Assembly (NCBI RefSeq): GCF_043497005.1
Contig: NZ_JBIEKE010000003.1
Coordinates: 186,001-250,000, forward strand
Source: Halobacillus_A sp043497005
GTDB lineage: Bacteria > Bacillota > Bacilli > Bacillales > Halobacillaceae
Length of the DNA stretch: 64,000 bases
Direction of reading: 5' to 3'
The notes beneath the pieces were generated by a model, which had not been told where the DNA came from, did no database searches, and saw nothing but the letters and a program-made list of their open reading frames with translations. Shown in pieces: positions 1 to 8,425 of this stretch (positions within the stretch are counted from its first letter, which is position 1; every line of letters starts with the position of its first letter). Position numbers and translations under genes: made by a program.

Positions 1-67
1 GACGCTCTACTTCTGCGGTTTCGAGTACATCTGGACCTCCGTACTGTTTAAAAAGCACTGTTTTCAA
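1..67 (-). CDS. NADPH:quinone oxidoreductase family, N-terminus only (cut by window edge)
   Basis: Only about 22 codons are inside the window. They read MKTVLFKQYGGPDVLETAEV, the usual first beta strands of zinc-type alcohol dehydrogenase/quinone oxidoreductases. The start is TTG, preceded by a strong AAGGAGG that overlaps the stop codon of the upstream isomerase gene, so it is the last visible gene of the acyl-CoA operon and probably translationally coupled. Family placement rests on the N-terminus alone; the exact substrate cannot be given. Confidence 0.75.
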   Translation of the reverse strand, partial: MKTVLFKQYGGPDVLETAEVER

Positions 68-79
68 AGGATAACCTCC

Positions 80-868
80 TTATTTCCCAACAAACTCGGG
101 TTTTCTTTTTTCTTTAAATGCTTGAACGCCTTCTTTATGATCATTGGTATCAATCATCATTGTTTGTGCCATTCTCTCTTGTTCCAATATATCAGCTAAA
201 TCAGCACGCTCCGCACGATCGACAAGCTTTTTCATCATACCAAGGGCTCGTCCTGGGCCTTTAGCCAGTTCTAATGCATAACTCATTGCTCCTTCTTCAA
301 GTTCAGACAGCGGAAAGACTCTATTAACTAATCCCCATTCTACAGCTGTTTCGACAGGGATTGGATCTGCTCTAAATAAAAGCTCTTTAGCTCGATAGGG
401 GCCAAGTATTCTAGAGAGAAAGTAATGTCCGCCTCCATCTGCTACAAGTCCTACTTGTGCAAAGCTAAGTACAAATTTCGTGTCTTCACCCGCCAATATT
501 TGGTCGCATGCCAGAGCTAAATTAAAGCCAGCACCCGCCGCATAGCCGTGTACAACCGCAACTATAGGCTTCGCTAAATCTTTCATCATTAAAATCAATT
601 TATTTAACTCTCCGACATGGTCATATAGATGACTTGAAGTAGCAGAACCCATATTTTTTACATCTCCGCCCGCAGAAAATGCACGCCCAGATCCTGATAA
701 CACGACAACTTTCACATCCTCGTTATGTTCCGCTTCTATAAGAGCATGTTGTAACCCTGCTATCATTTCATCAGAAAATGCATTTAAACTTTCTGGACGA
801 TTCAATACACAAGACATTATTGGTCCATTCAAGCTCACGCTTACATGTTTGTTACCTAATTTACTCAT
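80..868 (-). CDS. Enoyl-CoA hydratase/isomerase, PaaG-like
   Basis: Crotonase-fold enzyme of about 262 residues. The oxyanion-hole segment (AFSAGGDVKNM) and the second CoA/active-site segment (GYAAGAGFNLALA) are clear. In the region where classical hydratases carry a Glu, this protein reads GLVADGGG, as in PaaG-type isomerases that use an Asp, so double-bond isomerisation is at least as likely as hydration. I chose the ATG at 868 over the one at 886 because AAGGAG at 878-883 is ideally spaced for it. It lies 17 bases after the FadE-like gene and in the same operon. In a 4-hydroxyacyl-CoA route it could move a 3-enoyl to a 2-enoyl bond (inference). Confidence 0.85.
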   Translation of the reverse strand: MSKLGNKHVSVSLNGPIMSCVLNRPESLNAFSDEMIAGLQHALIEAEHNEDVKVVVLSGSGRAFSAGGDVKNMGSATSSHLYDHVGELNKLILMMKDLAKPIVAVVHGYAAGAGFNLALACDQILAGEDTKFVLSFAQVGLVADGGGHYFLSRILGPYRAKELLFRADPIPVETAVEWGLVNRVFPLSELEEGAMSYALELAKGPGRALGMMKKLVDRAERADLADILEQERMAQTMMIDTNDHKEGVQAFKEKRKPEFVGK

Positions 869-885
869 CCATCCCCACTCCTTCA

Positions 886-2658
886 TTATGAAATATATTG
901 TTTTTCTTCAATTAAAACTTTCGCAATGTTTCGTTGTCGTTCAATCGAATCTTCAAAATGATACTCACTTAGTAATAAAGCCAGGTTTCGTAAAGCCTTT
1001 TTGCGCTCGTCTCCATTTAATAAATATGAAAGGAGTTCACCTGAGGTTTGCTGAACTTCAAAAGCCTTTTTCTCCAAGAAAATATAGGCCATGTCTGTTT
1101 TCAGTCCAGCTTGCCGATCAGAAGAATCAATGGCTTTAATCGTACGAAGGATCACTGATTCACTTTCATAAATAGCTATGGCCAAGTCGGCCAGCTTCAT
1201 TAACGTTTCTTGCTCTGTCTGAATAGCGTTTCCAAATACTTTATAAGCGACGCCGGCAGAAACTAAATACAGATCTTTAAATAAACGGACGGCCTGTTGT
1301 AATTTTTCTAAAGGTCCTTGAAGATCTTCCTTCGCCCCCTCCCGTAAAGATTGATTTGCTTTTTCCATGAGGGTTTCGGCGTCAAATTCTTGTTTTGCTG
1401 CTTTTTTGTAAAAGCTGCCTGGAATAAGCAGCCTATTAATTTCATTGGTGCCTTCGAATATACGGTTAATACGCGAGTCTCGATAAGCTTGTTCAATAGG
1501 ATATTCCTTTATAAATCCTGCTCCTCCATGAAGTTGAAGAGCTTCGTCAACAATAGAGTCCAAAGTTTCTGAGCCCGTGATTTTGCAGATTGCTGATTCT
1601 AGAGCGTGTTCATTCATTGCTTTTGCGATGGAGGAATAATCACTCGAGTCTTGAAATTTCCCTAACGCATTCTCAATATATCCGGCTGTCCGGTATAGCA
1701 GGGATTCTGTAGCATAAATCCTTGACGCCATTTGGGCGAGTTTTTGTTTTGTCGCATTAAACTGGGCAATGGTACGGTCAAATTGCTTACGTTCTGTCGT
1801 ATGTTCAAGTGCTAGTTTGAAACTATATTTTGCTGCTCCCATCGTAGCGAATCCTAAATTAAATCGTCCGAGATTCAATACGTTTAAAGCGATCAGGTGA
1901 CCTTTCCCAACTTCGCCGAGAAGATTCTCTTTTGGAACCTCGCAGTCTTCCATTACAACTGAACATGTAGAAGATCCTTTTATCCCCATCTTATCTTCTT
2001 CAGGTCCAATAGATAAGCCCTTGAAATCACGCTCAATGATAAAGGCAGTAAAAAACTCCCCATCTACTTTCGCGTATACGATGAAGGTATCAGCAAAAGA
2101 GGCATTCGTAATATAAATCTTTGTGCCATTTAAAATGTAATGAGTGCCGGCCTCATTCAGTACCGCCGTAGTTCTAGCAGATAAAGCGTCCGATCCTGCT
2201 TCCGGCTCAGTTAAACAATAAGCGCCAATGAATTCGCCGCTCGCTAATTTAGGCAGGTATTTTTCCTTCTGTGCGGGGGAGCCGAAATAAGTGATGGGAA
2301 GAGTGGCAATACACGTGTGATTGGAATGAGCAACGCTATACCCGCTCGCATTACCTAACGCTTCCCCAACTATTCCTTTACTTATTTTATCTAACCCCAA
2401 ACCTCCATATTTCTCTGGAATGCTGTGTCCTAACAGTCCAAGATCACCCGCATGCTTCATTTTCCTGCTTACAAATTCATAATCGCCTGCTTCCATTTGT
2501 TTACGATATGGATGTATTTCCCGGGCAATAAACTGTCGAGCTGTGTCAGCGATCATTTTATGCTCGTCTGTACGATCTTCAGGAGTGAATATTAAATTGG
2601 GATTAATTTCTGAAATGAGAAAGTCTCCACCCTTTATCGTTGCCTGTACTGGGTTCAT
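886..2658 (-). CDS. Acyl-CoA dehydrogenase, FadE-like with C-terminal extension
   Basis: 590 residues, longer than the usual ~380 of acyl-CoA dehydrogenases and like B. subtilis FadE (~590). Seen: the FAD-binding stretch CLTEPEAGSDA, the C-terminal dehydrogenase helices, and IFEGTNEINR with the Glu that is the catalytic base in medium-chain-type enzymes, followed by a ~150-residue extension. It catalyses FAD-dependent alpha,beta-oxidation of acyl-CoA. Its ATG overlaps the stop of the ComB-like gene (ATGA) and has AAGGAGG upstream. It is the second dehydrogenase of the operon, distinct in family from the ACAD11-like enzyme at the operon start. Confidence 0.92.
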   Translation of the reverse strand: MNPVQATIKGGDFLISEINPNLIFTPEDRTDEHKMIADTARQFIAREIHPYRKQMEAGDYEFVSRKMKHAGDLGLLGHSIPEKYGGLGLDKISKGIVGEALGNASGYSVAHSNHTCIATLPITYFGSPAQKEKYLPKLASGEFIGAYCLTEPEAGSDALSARTTAVLNEAGTHYILNGTKIYITNASFADTFIVYAKVDGEFFTAFIIERDFKGLSIGPEEDKMGIKGSSTCSVVMEDCEVPKENLLGEVGKGHLIALNVLNLGRFNLGFATMGAAKYSFKLALEHTTERKQFDRTIAQFNATKQKLAQMASRIYATESLLYRTAGYIENALGKFQDSSDYSSIAKAMNEHALESAICKITGSETLDSIVDEALQLHGGAGFIKEYPIEQAYRDSRINRIFEGTNEINRLLIPGSFYKKAAKQEFDAETLMEKANQSLREGAKEDLQGPLEKLQQAVRLFKDLYLVSAGVAYKVFGNAIQTEQETLMKLADLAIAIYESESVILRTIKAIDSSDRQAGLKTDMAYIFLEKKAFEVQQTSGELLSYLLNGDERKKALRNLALLLSEYHFEDSIERQRNIAKVLIEEKQYIS

Positions 2659-3389
2659 CTTTCTACCTCCTTAATTTGTCGTGTTGAAGGCTCAAATTTC
2701 CCTATCGTATGAAGGATGCCTTCCTGAGCAACAGATTTAATCTCATTTTCGTCTATCCCCATCTCCATTAAAATCTGACCGATTTTAGTCGCACGGAGCA
2801 GCTGAAACGGAGAAATTGATAATCCATTGTAGAAAAGCAAAGCTGTTTGGGCAGAGTCTGACAGTTGAAAGGAACTTTTTTCTACTAAATAAGATAGTAG
2901 ACTGCCGGCTCCATAGAAATCTTCCATTGTAAAATGTCCACTTGTACCTGAACACACCAGAATAATCGTTTCCTCATAATGTTCGTCAATTAAGTAGTCA
3001 GCCATTTCACGATTATTTAATAAGGAAGAAATATACAAATGATCAGCCTGACTTGACCGATTAATCGCTACCGTTCCATTCGTTGTGGATAGGATTAAAT
3101 GGCTTCCTTTTACAATAGGGTTTAAGAAACTTCGCAATGGGTGATGAAAACCTTCGATTGTCCTTCCTTGTTCTTCGCCAGCCAACACATAAGGTTCACT
3201 AATAGACTTAGCTTTTTCTCTAGCCTGAGCCTGGTCAAATACAGGTATGACGGAGCTTGCACCATCTGCTAAAGCTGCAGTAATCGTAGAAGTAGCAAAC
3301 AGCACGTCAAACACGACGGCAACTTTTCCTTTCATTTGTTCTGGATTAATATCTTCTTTTTTAAAAATCAGTTGAATATTAGCCATCAT
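2655..3389 (-). CDS. ComB-like (2-phosphosulfolactate phosphatase family) protein
   Basis: 244 residues. Recognised by the family's segments: the N-terminal DVLFATSTI block (residues 28-36), LSTTNGT in the middle, and CSGTSGHFTMEDFYGAG near residue 150. Known members remove phosphate from 2-phosphosulfolactate in sulfolactate/coenzyme M synthesis, but no phosphosulfolactate synthase is in the window and the gene is embedded between an APH-type kinase and an acyl-CoA dehydrogenase. In the members I remember the first block reads DVLRATST; here Phe31 replaces the Arg, so a different phosphorylated substrate is likely. It overlaps both neighbours by a few bases. Family call firm, substrate unknown. 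Confidence 0.8.
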   Translation of the reverse strand: MMANIQLIFKKEDINPEQMKGKVAVVFDVLFATSTITAALADGASSVIPVFDQAQAREKAKSISEPYVLAGEEQGRTIEGFHHPLRSFLNPIVKGSHLILSTTNGTVAINRSSQADHLYISSLLNNREMADYLIDEHYEETIILVCSGTSGHFTMEDFYGAGSLLSYLVEKSSFQLSDSAQTALLFYNGLSISPFQLLRATKIGQILMEMGIDENEIKSVAQEGILHTIGKFEPSTRQIKEVER

Positions 3390-4446
3390 CTAACCCCGCC
3401 GTTCGTTCCGCATGTGTAATGAGATTATTAACAAAAACGTTCATCTCGGCAAATCTCGGATCGTTGGTTTGACCTTTTTTGTAACGATAATAAATCTGCT
3501 GTACAATTCCTGCTAACTTAAAGTAAGCAAACGTAAGATAGTAATGAATCTTACTCACGTCCCTTCCACTTTTAGCAGCATAAGATTCGATAAATTCTTC
3601 ACGAGAATAAAAACCTGGTTTAACAGTCAGAGGAGGTTTACCTAATCCTGTTTGGAGCAATTCAGGATCATCACTTTGAATCCAGTAACTCATGGCTGCG
3701 CCTACATCAGCTAATGGATCACCGACCGTTGCCATTTCCCAATCAAATAAACCAACCATATTTCCACTTTCATTAAACATCGCATTGTTAAGCTTATAAT
3801 CATAATGAATGATGGAGGCTTCTTTGGAAGAAGGAATATTTTCAATTAACCATTTCTTTAACTCTACTGCTTGCACTACATCATCAGTGATTGCTTTTTC
3901 GTAACGTTTAATCCATCCGTGAACCTGTCTATCCAAAAAGCCTTCTGGTTTTACCATATGACGCAGATCAGTATTTTTAAAATCAATAGCATGAAGTTCC
4001 ACTAAGCGGTCTACCATCGTTTCGGATAGTTTCTTTCCCAACTCAGGTGTGCCATTTACCTCATTTGGATATTCCGAATCAAAGACGAGACCATGGCGAC
4101 GTTCCATAATGAAGAAGGGCTTCCCTATTACATCTCCTTTGTTAAAGGCATAAGGCTTTGGTGCTAAAGGATAGACTTCATGAAGCGCTTTCAATATTTC
4201 GTATTCTCTTTCCATATCATGAGCTTTAGGTGCGACTGGCCCCATCGGAGGACGTCGTAAAACAGCCTGCCAATCTCCTACCGTTAGTTCATACGTTAAA
4301 TTAGAATGCCCGGCACCAAACTGCTTCACTTGTAAAGACTGTTGAGGCGGCAGGTCCGATATACTTTCGTGGAGAAACTTTTCTATTTTAGAAACATCTA
4401 ACTCTTCCCCTTTCCTAACTTCACGGGTATCTAGTGTACTCATCAT
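3379..4446 (-). CDS. APH-fold kinase of the ACAD10/11-LvaA type
   Basis: 355-residue phosphotransferase. The Brenner motif HYDYKLNN gives H214, D216 and N221, and the metal-binding DWE is at 235-237; a substrate-binding lobe with FFIMERRHG lies around 112. Kinases of this subgroup form the N-terminal half of animal ACAD10/11, and LvaA of Pseudomonas phosphorylates the 4-hydroxyl of 4-hydroxyvaleryl-CoA. The presence of an ACAD11-like dehydrogenase in the same operon supports acyl-CoA 4-hydroxyl phosphorylation rather than antibiotic resistance. AAGGAGGAG precedes tandem ATGs; the gap to the thioesterase is 11 bases. Confidence 0.85.
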   Translation of the reverse strand: MMSTLDTREVRKGEELDVSKIEKFLHESISDLPPQQSLQVKQFGAGHSNLTYELTVGDWQAVLRRPPMGPVAPKAHDMEREYEILKALHEVYPLAPKPYAFNKGDVIGKPFFIMERRHGLVFDSEYPNEVNGTPELGKKLSETMVDRLVELHAIDFKNTDLRHMVKPEGFLDRQVHGWIKRYEKAITDDVVQAVELKKWLIENIPSSKEASIIHYDYKLNNAMFNESGNMVGLFDWEMATVGDPLADVGAAMSYWIQSDDPELLQTGLGKPPLTVKPGFYSREEFIESYAAKSGRDVSKIHYYLTFAYFKLAGIVQQIYYRYKKGQTNDPRFAEMNVFVNNLITHAERTAGLDDG

Positions 4447-4457
4447 GGGGCTCCTCC

Positions 4458-4856
4458 TTAATTAGCGGCCAGTTGATAGGCTTCTAATTGTTTTTTCATT
4501 TCAACAGACAGCGGCTGGCTGACCTGTTTTTCGAAGTCAAATTGAACGATTACTGAAATACCTTTCGCGACAAGTTCTCCTGTTGTTTTTTCATACATAT
4601 CCTGCTCGAGGTGAAAGCTTGAATTTCCTATTTTCACAACACCGCTTTTAATAACAAGCTGTTGCCCGTAGAACACCTGTTTTAGAAAGTCACATTTTGT
4701 CGAAGCTAAGATAAAATTCCAATCTTCATCCACAAGTTTTAAATCATTGAAAAACCTAATACGGGCGTCTTCCATATAAATAAAGAAGTTATTGTTATTG
4801 ACGTGTCCTAATAAGTCAGTTTCACAGAACCGGACTTGAATTTCAGTCTCATGCAT
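4458..4856 (-). CDS. Hotdog-fold acyl-CoA thioesterase (4HBT family)
   Basis: 132 residues. RFCETDLLGHVNNNNFFIYM matches the 4-hydroxybenzoyl-CoA thioesterase/YbgC signature, with the Asp in ETD-LGHVNN as the expected catalytic residue. It probably hydrolyses an acyl-CoA to release CoA and a free acid, as a relief valve for the operon. A GTG at 4865 is in frame, but GAGGGAG is best spaced for the ATG at 4856, so I start there. It begins about 13 bases after the 3-hydroxyacyl-CoA dehydrogenase stop. Confidence 0.82.
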   Translation of the reverse strand: MHETEIQVRFCETDLLGHVNNNNFFIYMEDARIRFFNDLKLVDEDWNFILASTKCDFLKQVFYGQQLVIKSGVVKIGNSSFHLEQDMYEKTTGELVAKGISVIVQFDFEKQVSQPLSVEMKKQLEAYQLAAN

Positions 4857-4869
4857 TATGTTCACTCCC

Positions 4870-5742
4870 TCAATTTTTCACTTTTTTCTCATATTCATAA
4901 AATCCTTTTCCTGTTTTACGACCTAATTCCCCCGCTTCAACTTTATCGATTAGTGTTTGTGATGGTTTATCGTTCGGGTCACCTGTCTCAGAATATTGCT
5001 GCTTCATGACATAATATCCAACATCCAGTCCGGATAAATCCATTAATTCAAAAGGACCAATTGGATGACGCAGTGCTTTTCTCGTAATCTTGTCGATGTC
5101 TTTGAAATCTGCATACCCACCTTCATATAAAGCCATCGCTTCTTTTTGAATAGCGAATAAAATACGGTTGGCAATAAAACCGGAAATTTCTTTTTGTAAA
5201 AGTACAGCCGTTCTATTCATACGGTCACATACATCCATGGCAAGTTGAGCAGTTTCTTCAGAAGTGTGCTCCCCTTTGACGACCTCTACACAATCCATAA
5301 CTAAAGGCGGGAAGAAAAAGTGCATATTGCATACTTTTTCTGGACGTGAAGTAGCATCTGCTATTAATGAACTAACAATGGTCGAAGAATTCGTTGCAAA
5401 AACAGTATGACGTGGAACAATAGCGTCAAGCTGCGCGAACACTTCACGCTTTACTTCCAGCTTTTCTACTACGGCCTCGATTACTAAGTCAGCTTCCTCT
5501 GCAGCTTCACGCAAATCAGTAGTAATGTACAAATTTTCAAAGGCCTGATCTCGCTGCTCATGTGTGATTTTCTCTTTGGCTACCCATTTGTCCATAATAT
5601 CAACCAAACTGATTTTCGCTTTTTCTAACGTTTCGCCTTGGAGATCCTGTAAGTTGGTTTTAAAACCTGCTAGTGCACTCAGCATTGCAATTTGGTGGCC
5701 CATAGAGCCGGCACCGACCACTGTTACGTTTTTTACATTCAT
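4870..5742 (-). CDS. 3-hydroxyacyl-CoA dehydrogenase
   Basis: 290 residues, the size of single-domain HBD/PaaH enzymes. An N-terminal Rossmann motif VVGAGSMGHQIA binds NAD; the catalytic His is in NMHFFFPPLV, followed by VEVVKG. The C-terminal helical dimerisation domain reads HPIGPFELMDLSGLDV, typical of the family. It oxidises 3-hydroxyacyl-CoA to 3-ketoacyl-CoA. The ATG overlaps the TetR gene's TGA (ATGA) with GAGGAGG in front, indicating translational coupling. No thiolase gene is visible in this part of the operon. Confidence 0.92.
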   Translation of the reverse strand: MNVKNVTVVGAGSMGHQIAMLSALAGFKTNLQDLQGETLEKAKISLVDIMDKWVAKEKITHEQRDQAFENLYITTDLREAAEEADLVIEAVVEKLEVKREVFAQLDAIVPRHTVFATNSSTIVSSLIADATSRPEKVCNMHFFFPPLVMDCVEVVKGEHTSEETAQLAMDVCDRMNRTAVLLQKEISGFIANRILFAIQKEAMALYEGGYADFKDIDKITRKALRHPIGPFELMDLSGLDVGYYVMKQQYSETGDPNDKPSQTLIDKVEAGELGRKTGKGFYEYEKKVKN

Positions 5743-6350
5743 TTCTTCTCCTCCTCAATTCCTTGCAAAATTATGTTCATATAAATATTTGTTAATTCCT
5801 GCTCTTTTACTTCTCCCCCGGGCTCATACCAAAAATAACTCCAGTTTGCTATCCCTAAAATGGCATAAGAGATCATATCTGCTCGTAAGTCTGCACGAAA
5901 CTCCCCTTTAGCGATCCCTCCTTCAATGATTGCTTGAATGTTTTTTTGAAACTGATCTCGTTTTGGCAGAATTTCTTGCGTTTTCGCTTCACTTAAATGA
6001 CGCATTTCTCGAAAGAAGACCATGGCACTATCTACGCCATCGGCAATATTCGAAATCAGCATTTCAACTATTGCATACAATTTGTCTTTGTTAGAATAAT
6101 TTTCAATATGCATGATATGCCTTTGTTTATGAAGCAAACCTGTTATAAAAGTGTTGTGAATATACACAAGTACGTCTTCTTTACTTTTAAAGTAATAATA
6201 AAAAGTTCCCTTCGTCATTCCGTTCGCCTCTACAATGTCTTTTATTGAGGTCTCCCTGAATCCTTTACGTCCAAATAGTGCAATACACGTATAGATCATT
6301 TTTTCTTTCATGGGAAGTTCAGCTTTTTTAACACTCTTCTCTTTTAACAT
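5739..6350 (-). CDS. TetR-family regulator of the acyl-CoA operon
   Basis: 203 residues. The N-terminal helix-turn-helix is clear: GFRETSIKDIVEANGMTKGT then FYYYFKSKEDVL; the C-terminal part is a ligand-binding helical domain as in FadR/KstR-like repressors. It lies inside the operon between SDR and dehydrogenase genes, overlapping both, so it most likely autoregulates the transcript from the palindrome at 8369-8388. The inducer is probably an acyl-CoA (inference from family and context). Confidence 0.88.
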   Translation of the reverse strand: MLKEKSVKKAELPMKEKMIYTCIALFGRKGFRETSIKDIVEANGMTKGTFYYYFKSKEDVLVYIHNTFITGLLHKQRHIMHIENYSNKDKLYAIVEMLISNIADGVDSAMVFFREMRHLSEAKTQEILPKRDQFQKNIQAIIEGGIAKGEFRADLRADMISYAILGIANWSYFWYEPGGEVKEQELTNIYMNIILQGIEEEKK

Positions 6351-7123
6351 GAAGCATGCATTCCTCCATCAACGACGAGAACATCTCCCGTGACGTAATT
6401 GGAAGCATTAGAAGCTAGAAACAAAGCTGCTCCCTTTAAATCTTCTTCGCTTCCAAACCGCCCAAGAGGGGTACGGTCTAAAATAAAATCGCCCCCTTGC
6501 TCTAGAACACCTCGCGACATTTTTGTTGGAAAGAAACCCGGAGCCAGTGCATTTACTTGTATGTTCTTAGCCCCCCACTTTACTGCTAAATCTTTCGTAA
6601 AGGTAATAACAGCTCCCTTACTGGCATTGTAGCCTACTGTATCCATGAATCGGGAATCGGATCCTCCCAGGCCGGCAACAGACGCAATGTTAATGATTTT
6701 CCCAAATTCTTGTTTAACCATAACTTCGCCTACTTTTTGTGACATAAGAAACGTGCCCGTTACATTCACATTCATTACTTTTTGAAAAGCTTCCAAAGGC
6801 ATATCTAATGCTGGTGCCCCCCATGTTGCCCCGCTGTTATTTACTAAAATATCGATCGTCCCAAAAGCTGCTACTGTTTCGTCCACTACCCTTTGAACAT
6901 CTTCCGGATTTGTTACGTTACAGCTAAGCGCCAATGTTTGCACCTGCAGCTCCTTTTCTAGTCTTTGAGCTACCTCTTCACAAGCTTCTTTTTTTCTTGA
7001 ACATAAAACAATGTTAGCTCCTGCTTCTGCCAGCCCTTCTGCAATTTGTTTCCCTAAGCCTCGACCTCCGCCTGTAACAATGGCGGTTTTCCCTTGTAAA
7101 TTAAATAAGTTCATGACGTGCAT
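6344..7123 (-). CDS. Short-chain dehydrogenase/reductase
   Basis: 259 residues, classical SDR. The cofactor motif TGGGRGLGKQ is at about 17-26, NNSG near 91, and the catalytic Ser and Y-x-x-x-K (YNASK) around 150-170. The ending VVDGGMHASC is family-like. Similar SDRs act as 3-oxoacyl or 3-hydroxyacyl reductases/dehydrogenases. The ATG at 7123 has AAGGAG nine bases away, overlapping the ACAD11-like stop. The exact substrate is unknown; a hydroxy/keto acyl-CoA or an alcohol/aldehyde formed by the operon is plausible. Confidence 0.87.
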   Translation of the reverse strand: MHVMNLFNLQGKTAIVTGGGRGLGKQIAEGLAEAGANIVLCSRKKEACEEVAQRLEKELQVQTLALSCNVTNPEDVQRVVDETVAAFGTIDILVNNSGATWGAPALDMPLEAFQKVMNVNVTGTFLMSQKVGEVMVKQEFGKIINIASVAGLGGSDSRFMDTVGYNASKGAVITFTKDLAVKWGAKNIQVNALAPGFFPTKMSRGVLEQGGDFILDRTPLGRFGSEEDLKGAALFLASNASNYVTGDVLVVDGGMHASC

Positions 7124-7129
7124 TTTTTA

Positions 7130-8341
7130 TCACTCCTTATATTTTGATAGTTCAAGTTTAGCAATTTGCCGCCGATGGACTTCATCTGGTCCATCAGCCA
7201 GTCGTAAAGTTCGTGAATTGGCCCATTGTGCTGCTAATGTAAAATCATTGCTTACTCCAGCTGCCCCATGAGCTTGAATTGCGCGGTCAATCACACGCAG
7301 AGCCATATTTGGCGCAACCACTTTGATCATTGCAATCTCTGTTTTTGCCGCTTTATTACCTACAGTATCCATCTTATAAGCAGCTTTTAATGTTAAAAGA
7401 CGCGCCTGTTCCAGTTCAATTCTTGAGTCTGCAATCCATTCGCGAATCACTCCTTGCTCGGCTAGGGGCTTGTGAAAGGCCACTCTGCCTTGTACGCGCT
7501 TACATAATTCTTCAAGCGCACGCTCTGCTGCTCCAATCAACCTCATGCAATGGTGAATCCTTCCTGGCCCTAAACGGCCCTGGGCAATTGCAAACCCCTT
7601 CCCTTCCCCCCAGATCATGTTAGCGGCAGGAACACGAACGTTTTCAAAATCAATTTCTCCATGGCCGTGAGGGGCATGATCATATCCAAATACAGGGAGC
7701 ATCCTGCGAATGGATACACCTGGTGTGTCTAAGGGAACTAGAATCATAGACTGCTGCTCATATTTATTAGCTTCCGGATCTGTTTTCCCCATAAAAATAG
7801 CAATTTCACAACGTGGATCTCCTGCGCCAGAAGACCACCATTTCCGTCCATTAATGACATACTCGTCCCCTTCTCTAACAATCCGTGCTTCAATATTTGT
7901 TGCATCAGATGATGCCACATCAGGTTCGGTCATTGAAAAGCAGGAACGAATTTCTCCATTAAGTAAAGGACTCAGCCATTTTTCTTTTTGCTCATCGCTG
8001 CCATACCGGCTCAGCACTTCCATATTACCCGTATCGGGGGCATTACAATTAAACACTTCTGGAGCTAATAGGGAACGCCCCATAATTTCACATAAGGGGG
8101 CGTATTCTAGATTTGTTAGACCCGCACCATATGTATCATCAGGAAGAAAAAGATTCCACAGACCCTGCTCTTTGGCGTATACTTTCAGCTCCTCTATAAT
8201 AGGCGGTACCTGTGCCCATCTGGATTCCTGTTTATTTAACTGGTCTCCATAAACTTTCTCATTCGGGTAAATATATTTCTCCATAAAATCCATCACCCTC
8301 TGACGATAAGACACTACTTTCTCTGAATAATCAAAGTTCAA
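7130..8341 (-). CDS. ACAD11-like acyl-CoA dehydrogenase
   Basis: 403 residues from the TTG at 8341. The motifs APDTGNMEVL, MTEPDVASSDATN, GRKWWSSGAGDPRC, GPGRIHHCMR and RLADGPDEVH are, from memory, those of the dehydrogenase half of vertebrate ACAD10/ACAD11 and of LvaC. Those enzymes convert 4-phosphoryloxyacyl-CoA to an enoyl-CoA, after phosphorylation by a partner kinase; here the kinase is a separate gene five genes downstream. An upstream ATG at 8371 is in frame but lies inside the operator palindrome, while AAGGAG is well placed for TTG 8341, so I prefer the TTG. First gene of the operon. Confidence 0.88.
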   Translation of the reverse strand: MNFDYSEKVVSYRQRVMDFMEKYIYPNEKVYGDQLNKQESRWAQVPPIIEELKVYAKEQGLWNLFLPDDTYGAGLTNLEYAPLCEIMGRSLLAPEVFNCNAPDTGNMEVLSRYGSDEQKEKWLSPLLNGEIRSCFSMTEPDVASSDATNIEARIVREGDEYVINGRKWWSSGAGDPRCEIAIFMGKTDPEANKYEQQSMILVPLDTPGVSIRRMLPVFGYDHAPHGHGEIDFENVRVPAANMIWGEGKGFAIAQGRLGPGRIHHCMRLIGAAERALEELCKRVQGRVAFHKPLAEQGVIREWIADSRIELEQARLLTLKAAYKMDTVGNKAAKTEIAMIKVVAPNMALRVIDRAIQAHGAAGVSNDFTLAAQWANSRTLRLADGPDEVHRRQIAKLELSKYKE

Positions 8342-8368
8342 AGTTGTCGATCTCCTTTCCCGGTACAA

Positions 8369-8388
8369 CATACCGACCGGTTAGTATG
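8369..8388. promoter_or_regulatory. Operator palindrome of the acyl-CoA operon
   Basis: A 20-bp near-perfect palindrome, CATACCGACCGGTTAGTATG, with only two mismatched positions per arm. It starts about two bases after the predicted transcription start, an ideal repressor site. The ACCGACCGGT core resembles operators I recall for TetR regulators of fatty-acid genes such as Thermus PfmR. Probable binding site for the operon's own TetR protein. Confidence 0.7.
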
Positions 8389-8396
8389 CAATTTCC

Positions 8397-8425
8397 ATTT
8401 TATCCCGATAATTCTGATAATTCAA
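8397..8425 (-). promoter_or_regulatory. Sigma-A-type promoter of the acyl-CoA operon
   Basis: On the minus strand TTGAAT (8420-8425) and TAAAAT (8397-8402) are separated by 17 bases. Predicted start near 8390, directly upstream of the operator palindrome. Confidence 0.65.

Noticed and set aside
3379..4446. Aminoglycoside resistance gene
   Set aside because: The fold is APH, but the context and the ACAD11 partner point to acyl-CoA metabolism.
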